Shown in pieces: positions 19,059-25,971 of a stretch of DNA of 64,000 nt. Location of the stretch: contig NZ_JADWYU010000098.1 in the NCBI RefSeq assembly GCF_016786325.1, positions 80,649 to 144,648 on the forward strand. The letters are read 5' to 3'. The translations under genes and the position numbers were made by a program. The notes below the pieces were generated by a model. The model had not been told where the DNA came from. It searched no databases and worked only from the letters and a program-made list of their open reading frames with translations. Position 1 is the first letter of the stretch. The number at the start of each line of letters is the position of its first letter. This stretch comes from Frankia nepalensis. GTDB lineage: Bacteria; Actinomycetota; Actinomycetes; Frankiales; Frankiaceae.

Positions 19059-19133
19059 TGTCCGACGTGACGGCCAGACCTGTCAGGCATCAGCGGGCCG
19101 AGGAGCGTCGTCTCGCGCCCCTGGCGTCGGACA
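19059..19133. repeat. 75-nt inverted-ended intergenic element, copy 1
   Basis: This starts TGTCCGACGT and ends GCGTCGGACA, so the ends are near-perfect inverted repeats. The same 75-nt layout occurs at 31684-31758 with about 76% identity by eye and no gaps, including CCTGTC..CATCAG and CCCCTG(A/G)CGTCGGACA blocks. It lies between convergent genes. Confidence 0.7.
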
Positions 19134-19199
19134 CGACGCCGGCGCGCCGGGGGCGCCGGCGAAGGCGGCGGCTGGGGCGGGGAGGGTCATCGCGCGGGG

Positions 19200-20888
19200 T
19201 CACGCGAGGCCATCGGCGGGCCGGGGGGCGCGGTCGGCGTTGGTGGGGCTTGGGGAGGGCGGCGGGACGGTGACGGGATGGGGGACGTCCGGTGTCGCGG
19301 CCGGTGCCTCGACGGGCGCGACCGTCGCCCCGTCCGCGGGGTCGGGGGCGCCGCCGGCCGGGTCGGGGGCGCCGCCGGCGAGCGCGAGCCGCCGCGGGCG
19401 TAGCGACACCGCGGCGAGCACGATGCCGGCGGCGACGCAGCCGCACGCCACCAGCAGGCCGAGCCGGTTGCCGCCGACGAGCGCCTCGTCGGCGCTGTGG
19501 CCGGCCCTGGCCAGCTCCGCGGAGCGGCCGGCGGCGACCGTGCCGAAGACGGCGAGGCCGATCGCCCCCGAGACCTGCATGGTCACGTTGACGATGCCCG
19601 ACGCGAGGCCCGCGTCGGCCGGCGGGACGTCCGCGAGGGCGAGCGTGGTCAGCGAGACGAACGCGCCCCCGCCACCGGCGCCCAGGAGCAGGCTGACGAC
19701 CAGCAGCCGCGGCACATACTCCGTGCCGACCCCGCCGCCGGCGAACAGCGCGAGTCCCACCAGCATGATGACCATGCCGGTGATCAGGACCCGGTAGGGC
19801 CCGAACCGCGCGGTCAGCCAGGTCGCGAGCCCGAGTGACATGGCTCCGACCACGGCCGTCTGCGGCAGGAAGGCCGCTCCCGTGGCTATCGCGTCGTAGC
19901 CGAGCACCTGCTGCAGATAGATGGTGCCGAAGAAGAGGTAGCCGTACATGCCGGCCGCCATCACCGCCCGCACGGCGCTGCCGGCGAGGAGGCTGCGCTG
20001 GCGCAGCACGCGCGGCGGGATCATCGGGTCGGCGGCGCGGGCCTCCCAGCCGGCGAACGCGGCGAGCAGCACGAGCGCGACCGCCCCGGTGCCGAGGGTG
20101 GTCGCGGAAGCCCAGCCGACCTCGGCGGCCCGCACGATCGCGTAGATGCCGACCAGCAGCGCCACGGTGACCAGGGCCGCGCCCATGGCGTCGACCCGGC
20201 CACGCCGTTGGGCGCCGTCGGCGCCCGATCCTCGTTCGAGGAGCACCGCGGCGCCCAGGAACGCGACGGCGCCGATGGGGATGTTGATGGCGAAGATCCA
20301 GTGCCAGTCCAGGGTCTGGGTGAGGACCCCGCCGAGCAGCAGGCCGAGCGAGCCGCCACCGATCGAGACGAGCATGTAGCGGCCGATCGCGCGGGCGCGC
20401 TCGGCCGGGTCGACGAACTCGGCGACGATGATGGCGAGCACCGACGACGACGCGAACGCGCCGCCGGCACCCTGCACGAACCGGGCCGCGACCAGCGCCG
20501 GCACGGATCCGGCGAGCGCGCACGCGACCGACGCGGCCGTGAAGACGGCGATGCCGCCGAGGAACAGCTTGCGGCGCCCGATCAGGTCGCCGAGCCGGCC
20601 CGCGACGAGCAGCAGGCTGCCGTAGCTGATCAGGTAGCCGTTCAGCGCCCAGGTGAGGTCGGCCTGGCTCACCTCAAAATCCGTCTGGATCGCCGGGAGC
20701 GCCACGTTCACGACGGTGGTGTCCAGCATGACCATCAGCTGCGCCAGCAGCACGACGACCAGCGCCAGCCAGCGGCGCCGGTCGAACCCGGCCGCGACGG
20801 TCACCGGGCCGCCGGCGGCCCCGTGCGCGGTGACGTGTTTCCTGGCGTCAGTCGAGGGCGACGCCACGTCAGTTTCAATCTCGCTCAC
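19200..20888 (-). CDS. DHA2 family MFS drug efflux transporter (14 TM, EmrB/QacA type)
   Basis: 562 residues. The GTG start sits directly beside the MarR operator region. The N-terminus contains LALVVVLLAQLMVMLDTTVVNVALP, the signature of the DHA2 drug:H+ antiporter group (motif D1). GRLGDLIGRRKLFLGGIAVF is motif A, and there are about 14 hydrophobic segments. The C-terminal 60 residues are Pro/Ala-rich (repeat GGAPDPAGGAPDPADGA). It probably exports a toxic or secondary compound across the membrane. It is divergent from a MarR-type gene with about 100 bases between them, the standard arrangement for a repressor-controlled pump. Confidence 0.93.
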   Translation of the reverse strand: MSEIETDVASPSTDARKHVTAHGAAGGPVTVAAGFDRRRWLALVVVLLAQLMVMLDTTVVNVALPAIQTDFEVSQADLTWALNGYLISYGSLLLVAGRLGDLIGRRKLFLGGIAVFTAASVACALAGSVPALVAARFVQGAGGAFASSSVLAIIVAEFVDPAERARAIGRYMLVSIGGGSLGLLLGGVLTQTLDWHWIFAINIPIGAVAFLGAAVLLERGSGADGAQRRGRVDAMGAALVTVALLVGIYAIVRAAEVGWASATTLGTGAVALVLLAAFAGWEARAADPMIPPRVLRQRSLLAGSAVRAVMAAGMYGYLFFGTIYLQQVLGYDAIATGAAFLPQTAVVGAMSLGLATWLTARFGPYRVLITGMVIMLVGLALFAGGGVGTEYVPRLLVVSLLLGAGGGGAFVSLTTLALADVPPADAGLASGIVNVTMQVSGAIGLAVFGTVAAGRSAELARAGHSADEALVGGNRLGLLVACGCVAAGIVLAAVSLRPRRLALAGGAPDPAGGAPDPADGATVAPVEAPAATPDVPHPVTVPPPSPSPTNADRAPRPADGLA

Positions 20889-20889
20889 G

Positions 20890-20915
20890 AGATAGTCACC
20901 ATACAGGGACTATCT
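20890..20915. promoter_or_regulatory. Operator candidate 1 in the MarR/MFS divergent region
   Basis: AGATAGTC-10 bases-GACTATCT, a perfect 8-bp inverted repeat beginning 2 bases upstream of the efflux-pump start codon. It fits a MarR dimer site placed to block transcription or translation of the pump. Confidence 0.6.
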
Positions 20916-20961
20916 ATGATCGCAAATCATCCACACTCAGTGAGCATCACCGGTTCTTGAT

Positions 20962-20977
20962 TAACATCAGGATGTTA
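20962..20977. promoter_or_regulatory. Operator candidate 2 in the MarR/MFS divergent region
   Basis: TAACATC-AG-GATGTTA, a 7-bp inverted repeat with a 2-base centre ending 14 bases before the MarR start codon. Its sequence differs from that of candidate 1. It may be the autoregulatory site of the MarR gene. Confidence 0.55.
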
Positions 20978-20990
20978 CGCTTGGACCGCC

Positions 20991-21461
20991 ATGGCACCTA
21001 CGACGAGCCCGCCCGTCGAGGCGGGCACCGCGGCCGACGAGCCGGCGCCCGTGGGCACGCACGTCCCGGGCGCGCTGGTGCTGCTGACCCGACTGGGCCG
21101 CCAGGTCTACCGGGACGCGACCGAGGACCTCCTCGGCATGGGGCTCAAGCAGTTCGTGGTGCTCAACCAGCTGCGCGAGGACGTCGGCACGCCGCAGCAG
21201 CGGCTGGCCGAGCACCTGTGCCTGGGCGCGAACATCCTGGTCCTGCTGCTCAACGGCGTGGAGAGCGCGGGCTGGGCCGAGCGGCGCCGCGACCCCGCCG
21301 ACCGCCGCCGCCACCTGGTGCACCGCACCCCGGCGGGCACCGCCGCCCTCGCCCGCGCCGAGCAGGCGATGGACAGCGTCGAGGACCTGGTCCTGGGGCA
21401 CCTCTCGCCCGACGAGCGGGCCACCCTGCGCGCCCTGCTCGCCCGCGCTCTGGGCGACTGA
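20991..21461 (+). CDS. MarR family transcriptional regulator
   Basis: 156 residues. The winged helix is visible: GLKQFVVLNQLREDVGTPQQRLAEHLCLGANILVLLLNGVESAGWAERRRDPADRRRHLVHRTPAG. This contains the recognition helix and the Asp-Arg-Arg wing typical of MarR proteins. These repressors release DNA on binding phenolic or drug-like ligands. It is divergent from a DHA2 efflux pump, which is probably its target, through the inverted repeats at 20890-20915 and 20962-20977. Confidence 0.92.
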   Translation: MAPTTSPPVEAGTAADEPAPVGTHVPGALVLLTRLGRQVYRDATEDLLGMGLKQFVVLNQLREDVGTPQQRLAEHLCLGANILVLLLNGVESAGWAERRRDPADRRRHLVHRTPAGTAALARAEQAMDSVEDLVLGHLSPDERATLRALLARALGD

Positions 21462-21828
21462 CGACCCAGCCGGCACCACCAGACGGCCAGACGGCCTAGG
21501 GACGCGCCCTAGCCGCCGGGCGCCCTAGCCGCCCGCGACCCGGCGATGCGGCGACGCGGGCGACGCGGCGACGCGGGCGGCACGACGCGCGGGCGGCACG
21601 ATGGCAGAGACCCCGGGGCACGCCGGGCGCGTTCGCTCGCGCGCCGGCGAACCACCCGCGCCGCCTCAGAAACGACCGCTCGGATGGTCGGCACTCCCCC
21701 ACGCGGCCTCGGAGCAACGATCTCAGCAAGATCGCTGGATGCCCGCGAAAATGGCGCGGGCAGCCACTGGTCGTGGGTGCGCCATGTCCGCGAGCGGGCG
21801 ACGACTGGCCAGGCTGCCCGCCGGCCGG
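21462..21828. other. Intergenic region with short GC repeats
   Basis: No supported gene. Around 21540-21600 there are short GCGGCGACGCGGGC repeats. Further on is one copy of the 10-mer CAGCAAGATC (21724-21733), then the hairpin-like GCCCGCGAAAATGGCGCGGGC. Confidence 0.4.
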
Positions 21829-22236
21829 TCAGTCCTGGATGAGGCTGTCGATCGCTTCGGGGTCGAAGGAGTAGTGGCAGCGCCACTCGACGATCTTGCC
21901 GGCCTTGTTGACGCGGATGGAGTCGGCGCCGGTCTTGGACTGGCCGTCGGCGAAGTGGCAGGTGTAGACGAACACGACGGTCTGGGTGCTCACGAAGGAC
22001 GATTCGATCGAATACCGGATGCCGGGGACGCGGCGCATCGAGTCGTCGATGTAGGCGCGGAAGGCGTCATACCCGTCGATGGTCACCTTCTCGGGGTCAC
22101 CGGTCAGCCGGGGCACGAACGGCGAGCTGAACACCACGTCCTGGTCGACCGGTTCCAGCACGAGGTCGACGTCGTACCGGTTGAACCCGTCCTCCCAGTG
22201 CCGCTGTAACGCCGTGACGACCTTGTCCTCAAGCAT
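21829..22236 (-). CDS. Nuclear transport factor 2 (SnoaL-like) family protein
   Basis: 135 residues. The ATG at 22236 has GAGGAG upstream at 6-base spacing; an in-frame ATG at 22284 has none. The protein is a single cone-fold domain: LEDKVVTALQRHWEDGFNRYDVDLVLEPVDQDVVF.. then beta strands (FVSTQTVVFVYTCHFADGQSKTGADSIRVNKAGKIVEWRCHYSF). Members act as isomerases, hydrolases or ligand-binding proteins, and no catalytic role can be assigned. A good promoter and a TetR-like operator lie upstream, so it is likely inducible and separate from the MFS gene behind it. Confidence 0.85.
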   Translation of the reverse strand: MLEDKVVTALQRHWEDGFNRYDVDLVLEPVDQDVVFSSPFVPRLTGDPEKVTIDGYDAFRAYIDDSMRRVPGIRYSIESSFVSTQTVVFVYTCHFADGQSKTGADSIRVNKAGKIVEWRCHYSFDPEAIDSLIQD

Positions 22237-22405
22237 GCCCGTCTCCTCAGCCCAGACTTCGGGTTCGGCTTCCCGCCGACTCACGTCACCCCAGCCGTCG
22301 GTCCAGCGCTGGACTGGATCGAGTCGGCGGGGGCACCGCCCCGGCGGGCCTGGCCGAGCTCCCAGCCGGTCCGGGCATCCGCCTCCGCGCGGCCGAGGCA
22401 GGCGT

Positions 22406-22434
22406 CACACTAGGCCAGCCACCCGACCGAGGCA
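22406..22434 (-). promoter_or_regulatory. Promoter of the NTF2-like gene
   Basis: Read on the minus strand: TTGCCT (22434-22429), 17-base spacer, TAGTGT (22411-22406). Start of transcription would be near 22399, giving a leader of about 160 bases to the ATG at 22236. Confidence 0.5.
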
Positions 22435-22441
22435 AGAACTT

Positions 22442-22455
22442 AGTGAGCGCTTGCT
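22442..22455. promoter_or_regulatory. TetR-type operator candidate upstream of the NTF2-like gene
   Basis: AGTGAGCGCTTGCT, an imperfect palindrome around AGCGCT. It resembles the AGCGCT-centred sites bound by TetR regulators of lipid metabolism. It begins 7 bases upstream of the predicted -35 box. Confidence 0.4.
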
Positions 22456-22593
22456 CTCGCCATGGCCGCGGCGGCGCCCTGGTAGCGGGGCACCCGAGCA
22501 CGCGCCGTCCGCGGGAGCACGGTCTCAACGGGCGCGCGGCCCCGAGCGGACGGCGGCGGATGGCCCCGGGCGGACGGTGTCCGGGGGCGCCGG

Positions 22594-23862
22594 CTATGGC
22601 GAGGCGGGCTCCACGCGCGGTTCGGCGGTGGTGTCCGTCGCGCTGGTGAAGGCCACGTGTCGCCCGGTCAGGCCGCGCGGGTCAAGGGCGAACGCGGCGA
22701 GGGCGAGCGCCCCGCCGGCGAGGCCGACGGCGACGTATCCATGCGCGGGTGCCCCGTGGTCGATGACCGCGCCGATCAGGGGCGCGCCGATCAGGTTGCC
22801 CACGGACAGCGCCGAGGCGTAACAGCCCAGCACGGTGCCGCGCGCGGACGGGGGTGTCACCTGGACCAAGCGGTCGGCGCCGGCGGACAGTACCGGCGCG
22901 CAGCACAGACCGGCGGGGACCAGCAGCGCCGCGAGCCACCCCCACGAGGGGGCGAGCGCCACCGGCGCCGTGAGCGCGGCGAGCGCCGCCAGCAGCACCA
23001 ACGGGTGGACGCCGCGGCGCAGCGCGCCGTAGACCAGGCCGCCGGCGAGCGACCCCAGCGTCCAGAGCAGGGCGACGAGGCCCAGCAGTTTCAGCGCGCC
23101 GAAGTCGCGCATGCTCGCGGTCATCGCGACGTCCGTGCCCGCGAGCGTCAACGTCGAGCCCACCGCGACGAGCAGCACCGCCGCGACCGGGGGCCGCAGC
23201 CAGCTCCGGATGGGCACGGGTGGCTCCCGGCTGGTGGCGGCGCCGGTGACGCCGGTGCCCGAGGCGCCCCGGCTCAGCGGGGCGACGGCGGCCGCCAGCG
23301 CCACCCCGGCGAGCGGGAGCGCGGCCGCCAGCATCACCAGCGCCGCCACCGGGCTGGCCTGGGTCGTCACCACCACGCCGAGCAGCGGCCCGAGCCCGTA
23401 GGCCGCGTCCACCGACACCGCGTCCAGCGCCAGCGCGGCCTGCCGTTCGGCGTCGGGCACCAGCTCGGCGAGCGCCTGCCGGCCGACCGTGTAGGCCGGC
23501 AGCATGACCAGCCCGCCGGCGAACGCGGCCGGCGCGAGCAGGGCGAAGGACAGCACCGTCGCGACCGACCAGAACACCGCCTGGCCGGCCGCGGTCACCA
23601 GCAGCGCGGCGCGCATGCCGTGCCTGTCGATGCCCCGGCCGACGACCGGCGCGCCCACCGCGGAACCGACCGAGAACAGCGCCACCACCACGCCGGCCGC
23701 GGTGTAGCCCAGGCCCAGCCCGCCCTCGTCGGCGGGCAGCACGACCCGCAGCGTCAGGACGATGCTCATCGCGGTGAGCGGTACCCGCGCCAACGAGCTG
23801 ATCACCAGCACGCGGCGCACCCCGGGCCGGGCGAGTACTCGGCGGTAAGCATCCATGGCCAT
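22594..23862 (-). CDS. MFS transporter
   Basis: About 422 residues; starts at ATG 23862 (MAMDAYRR) or 23856. An upstream extension of the open frame reads through repeat sequence and is unlikely. Twelve hydrophobic segments are present with MFS motifs: GAPVVGRGIDRHGMRAALLV (motif A), and GSLAGGLVYGALRRGVHP in the second half. The central loop is short. LPAYTVGRQALAELVPDAERQAALALDAVSVDAAYGLGPLLG shows the signature of actinobacterial MFS proteins similar to the one at 5349-7181, so they may be paralogues. Substrate unknown. The 357 bases between it and the NTF2-like gene hold GC-rich direct repeats near 22530-22590. Confidence 0.85.
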   Translation of the reverse strand: MAMDAYRRVLARPGVRRVLVISSLARVPLTAMSIVLTLRVVLPADEGGLGLGYTAAGVVVALFSVGSAVGAPVVGRGIDRHGMRAALLVTAAGQAVFWSVATVLSFALLAPAAFAGGLVMLPAYTVGRQALAELVPDAERQAALALDAVSVDAAYGLGPLLGVVVTTQASPVAALVMLAAALPLAGVALAAAVAPLSRGASGTGVTGAATSREPPVPIRSWLRPPVAAVLLVAVGSTLTLAGTDVAMTASMRDFGALKLLGLVALLWTLGSLAGGLVYGALRRGVHPLVLLAALAALTAPVALAPSWGWLAALLVPAGLCCAPVLSAGADRLVQVTPPSARGTVLGCYASALSVGNLIGAPLIGAVIDHGAPAHGYVAVGLAGGALALAAFALDPRGLTGRHVAFTSATDTTAEPRVEPASP

Positions 23863-23943
23863 GGCGGACGCCAGCCTAGTGCCGTACCCAGCGACGCTCG
23901 CCCGGCCGCTGCCCACCCGGTCCTGTGAGTGGCCGCCCTCGAA

Positions 23944-24096
23944 GTGTCCCCCAGAACGCGAGCCAGGGACCGCGTTCTGACGGACAAGTCCGGGGACACG
24001 ACACAAACGACCAAAGCAACCGGCCACCCGACCCCGGCGGGTCGGTCTCCGGACCTGTCCGCTGTCACGCGAGCCAGGGACCGCGCTACCGCGGAC
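23944..24096. repeat. Pair of hairpins with an identical loop
   Basis: Two copies of the 19-mer ACGCGAGCCAGGGACCGCG lie at 23956-23974 and 24067-24085. In the first, the loop is closed by CAGAACGCG/CGCGTTCTG and then by GTGTCCCC (23944-23951)/GGGGACAC (23992-23999). In the second it is closed by CGCG/CGCG and GTCCGC/GCGGAC (24057-24062, 24091-24096). Loop identity with different but self-complementary stems suggests a structured element. The surrounding 23863-24263 contains no convincing gene. Confidence 0.65.
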
Positions 24097-24263
24097 ACTT
24101 CACCGGCTCCGGCACCGGCCCACAGCACCGCCCACGGCGCGGGCAAACCTTCGCTGAGGCGGCACTAGGCCAGCCGGGCCCGGCCGGGCCGCCGACCGGG
24201 TCACACCGCCGCGCGGCTCACCGCGGCCCCGGCCGGGTGACACGCCCCGTGCTCGAGTCCACT

Positions 24264-24292
24264 TTGGCCGGTGACGCCGGACACGGTACGAT
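24264..24292 (+). promoter_or_regulatory. Promoter of the type VII-associated cluster
   Basis: TTGGCC (24264-24269), 17-base spacer, TACGAT (24287-24292). It lies about 135 bases upstream of the first gene of the WXG100/Rhs cluster. Confidence 0.5.
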
Positions 24293-24427
24293 CACTCACC
24301 GACAGTCGGATATGCACGTCCAGACGTCTCGCGCGACGGGGGTGCGCGTGCTTCCAGGTCTTCATGCTTCCCATACGGGGCCGCCGCGGCGCGCGCTGCC
24401 CGTCGCCCACCGCCGGGGCGGGCGCTG

Positions 24428-24742
24428 ATGCCCGGGCTGTTCGGGGTCAACCTGGACGTCACCTGGCAGCTGTCGAGTGACCTCAAGGCGATCCGGGCGG
24501 CGCTGACGTCACTCGGGTCCGACTTCAACGGCCTGGACGGGCAGTCCGGGTCGTCCCGGGTCGAGTCCGCGCTGGACCGGTTCGTGCGTGACTCCTCCGA
24601 CAGCCGGGGCAACCTGGACAAGCTGCTGGAACGCGCGATCGGCCTCCTCGACGGCCTGATCGAGGGCACGGCGGCGGTGGACACCGCCCTCGTCCAGGCG
24701 CTGGGCCCGGCTCCCGGCCCGGCACCGGCGGCGGCGCCGTGA
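24428..24742 (+). CDS. Small helical WXG100-like protein
   Basis: 104 residues, all predicted alpha-helical: LDVTWQLSSDLKAIRAALTSLGSDFNGLDGQ then FVRDSSDSRGNLDKLLERAIGLLDGLIEGTAAVDTAL. Two helices separated by a short turn, plus a Pro/Ala tail, match ESX/WXG100 size and layout, although the W-x-G turn itself is absent. It starts the cluster and overlaps the next gene by 4 bases (GTGA). Probably a secreted or chaperone-type partner of the WXG100 protein at 25526; this is inference. Confidence 0.65.
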   Translation: MPGLFGVNLDVTWQLSSDLKAIRAALTSLGSDFNGLDGQSGSSRVESALDRFVRDSSDSRGNLDKLLERAIGLLDGLIEGTAAVDTALVQALGPAPGPAPAAAP

Positions 24743-25392
24743 GCGCGGCGGCCACCCGGCCCGCGGCCACCCGCTTCACGCTGCGGGTGCCGGACTCGTG
24801 GTTCGAGTTCGACGTGTGGCGGGCGACCCGGACCGGCGACCTCGCCCGGCTTGTCGACGCGCGCACGGCGAAGTACCCGCGGCTGCGGCCCTACCGCGCC
24901 GCGCTGCTGAAGCTGCTGCGCGAGGTCGCCGAGCGCGCCGAACGCCAGGGCGCGGTCTACTGCGCGACGGCGACGGCCGACGAGTCCGGCGCCGGTGACC
25001 TGCTCGCGACCCTGCTGGTGTTCCACACCCACGGAGGTGACGACCCGGCCGAGAACACGGTGGCCGCGATCGCCGCGCGGGTCAGCGCGGTCGCGCCGGG
25101 CCAGCCGGGCGAGCCCTGGCGGTCGGTCGAGATCGTCACGATCCCGGCCGGGGAGGCGGTCCGCATCCGGGGCGTGGAGCGCGGCGTGATCGGCGGCGCG
25201 GGCGCAGCGGCGACGATCGACACCGTCACGACGCAGACCCTCGTTCCGGTCCCCGGCGGCGAGCACGGCGCCGAGGGCGTGCTGAACGTGGTGCTGACCA
25301 GCCCGCACCTCGGGCTCGTCGACGAGCTGTTCGACCTGTTCGAAGCGATCAGCGACACCCTCGCCTGGACCCCCGACGTCCCGGCCTCCTGA
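24739..25392 (+). CDS. Unrecognised protein of the type VII/Rhs cluster
   Basis: 217 residues, GTG start overlapping the preceding stop. It begins ATRFTLRVPDSWFEFDVWRATR and continues with a mixed alpha/beta body (AVYCATATADESGAGDLLATLLVFH.. RSVEIVTIPAGEAVRIRGVERG.. VLNVVLTSPHLGLVDELFDLFEAISDTLAWTP). No signal peptide or membrane segment. The N-terminal 'VPDSW' and the late 'LFDLFEAIADTL' recall proteins found beside ESX substrates in other actinomycetes, perhaps a secretion-associated chaperone like EspG, but I cannot show this. Translational coupling to the small helical protein implies a shared role. Confidence 0.6.
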   Translation: MSAAATRPAATRFTLRVPDSWFEFDVWRATRTGDLARLVDARTAKYPRLRPYRAALLKLLREVAERAERQGAVYCATATADESGAGDLLATLLVFHTHGGDDPAENTVAAIAARVSAVAPGQPGEPWRSVEIVTIPAGEAVRIRGVERGVIGGAGAAATIDTVTTQTLVPVPGGEHGAEGVLNVVLTSPHLGLVDELFDLFEAISDTLAWTPDVPAS

Positions 25393-25525
25393 CCGGAGGC
25401 GTCCCGCCCACCCACTGTCCGTCAGCCCAAGCAGGACCGGAAGGCTCCGCCCGCCGGCGGGCCGGTCCGCGTCGCGTCCTCACCGTCCGTCCAGGCACCC
25501 GTCCCGAGGAAAGGCAGGCCCGGCC

Positions 25526-25819
25526 ATGGCGAACGTCCACGTCGACTACGAGGCGATCCGCGGGATGGCGACCACGCTGTCGCGCATCCAGACCGACATG
25601 GAGAACCAGCTGACCGCCCTGAAGGGGCAGATCGACGCGCTGGTGACCAGCGGCTTCATCACCGACCAGGCGTCCGGCCGGTTCCAGACGTCCTACACCC
25701 AGTGGGACACCGGCACCCGCCAGGCCATCACGGGCCTCGGCGGCATGAGCAAGTTCCTCAGCGAGACGGTCACCCAGCACGAGCAGCTGGACGCCACGCT
25801 CGGCCAGGCCGCAGGCTGA
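25526..25819 (+). CDS. WXG100 family type VII secretion target
   Basis: 97 residues, the exact size of ESAT-6-like proteins. Two long helices flank the turn YTQWDTGTRQAI, which holds the W-x-G motif (WDTG here is W-x-x-G, a slight variant). The C-terminal segment carries the LSETVTQHEQLD region, near the place of the YxxxD/E export signal. GGCATGGCG start with AGGAAAGGCAG ribosome site upstream. It is encoded immediately before the Rhs toxin and likely dimerises with another helical partner for export through a type VII machine powered by an EccC-type ATPase such as the one at 31889-36574. Confidence 0.85.
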   Translation: MANVHVDYEAIRGMATTLSRIQTDMENQLTALKGQIDALVTSGFITDQASGRFQTSYTQWDTGTRQAITGLGGMSKFLSETVTQHEQLDATLGQAAG

Positions 25820-25971
25820 CCCGCCGCCCCTCCCCACCCCCTCCCCGCGCGCCGTTCGTCGTTCGCCGGCCGCCGCTCGCCACGGCGGCCGGTGGCCGGT
25901 GGCCAGCGGCCACGTTCGTCGGTAGTCCCCGTAGGCAGCGCCGCCGCGCGCCGCGCGAGTTGGAGAAGCGC

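Noticed and set aside
23925..24428. A 167-aa frame before the type VII cluster
   Set aside because: It covers the repeat hairpins and the promoter; no ribosome site and no recognisable domain.
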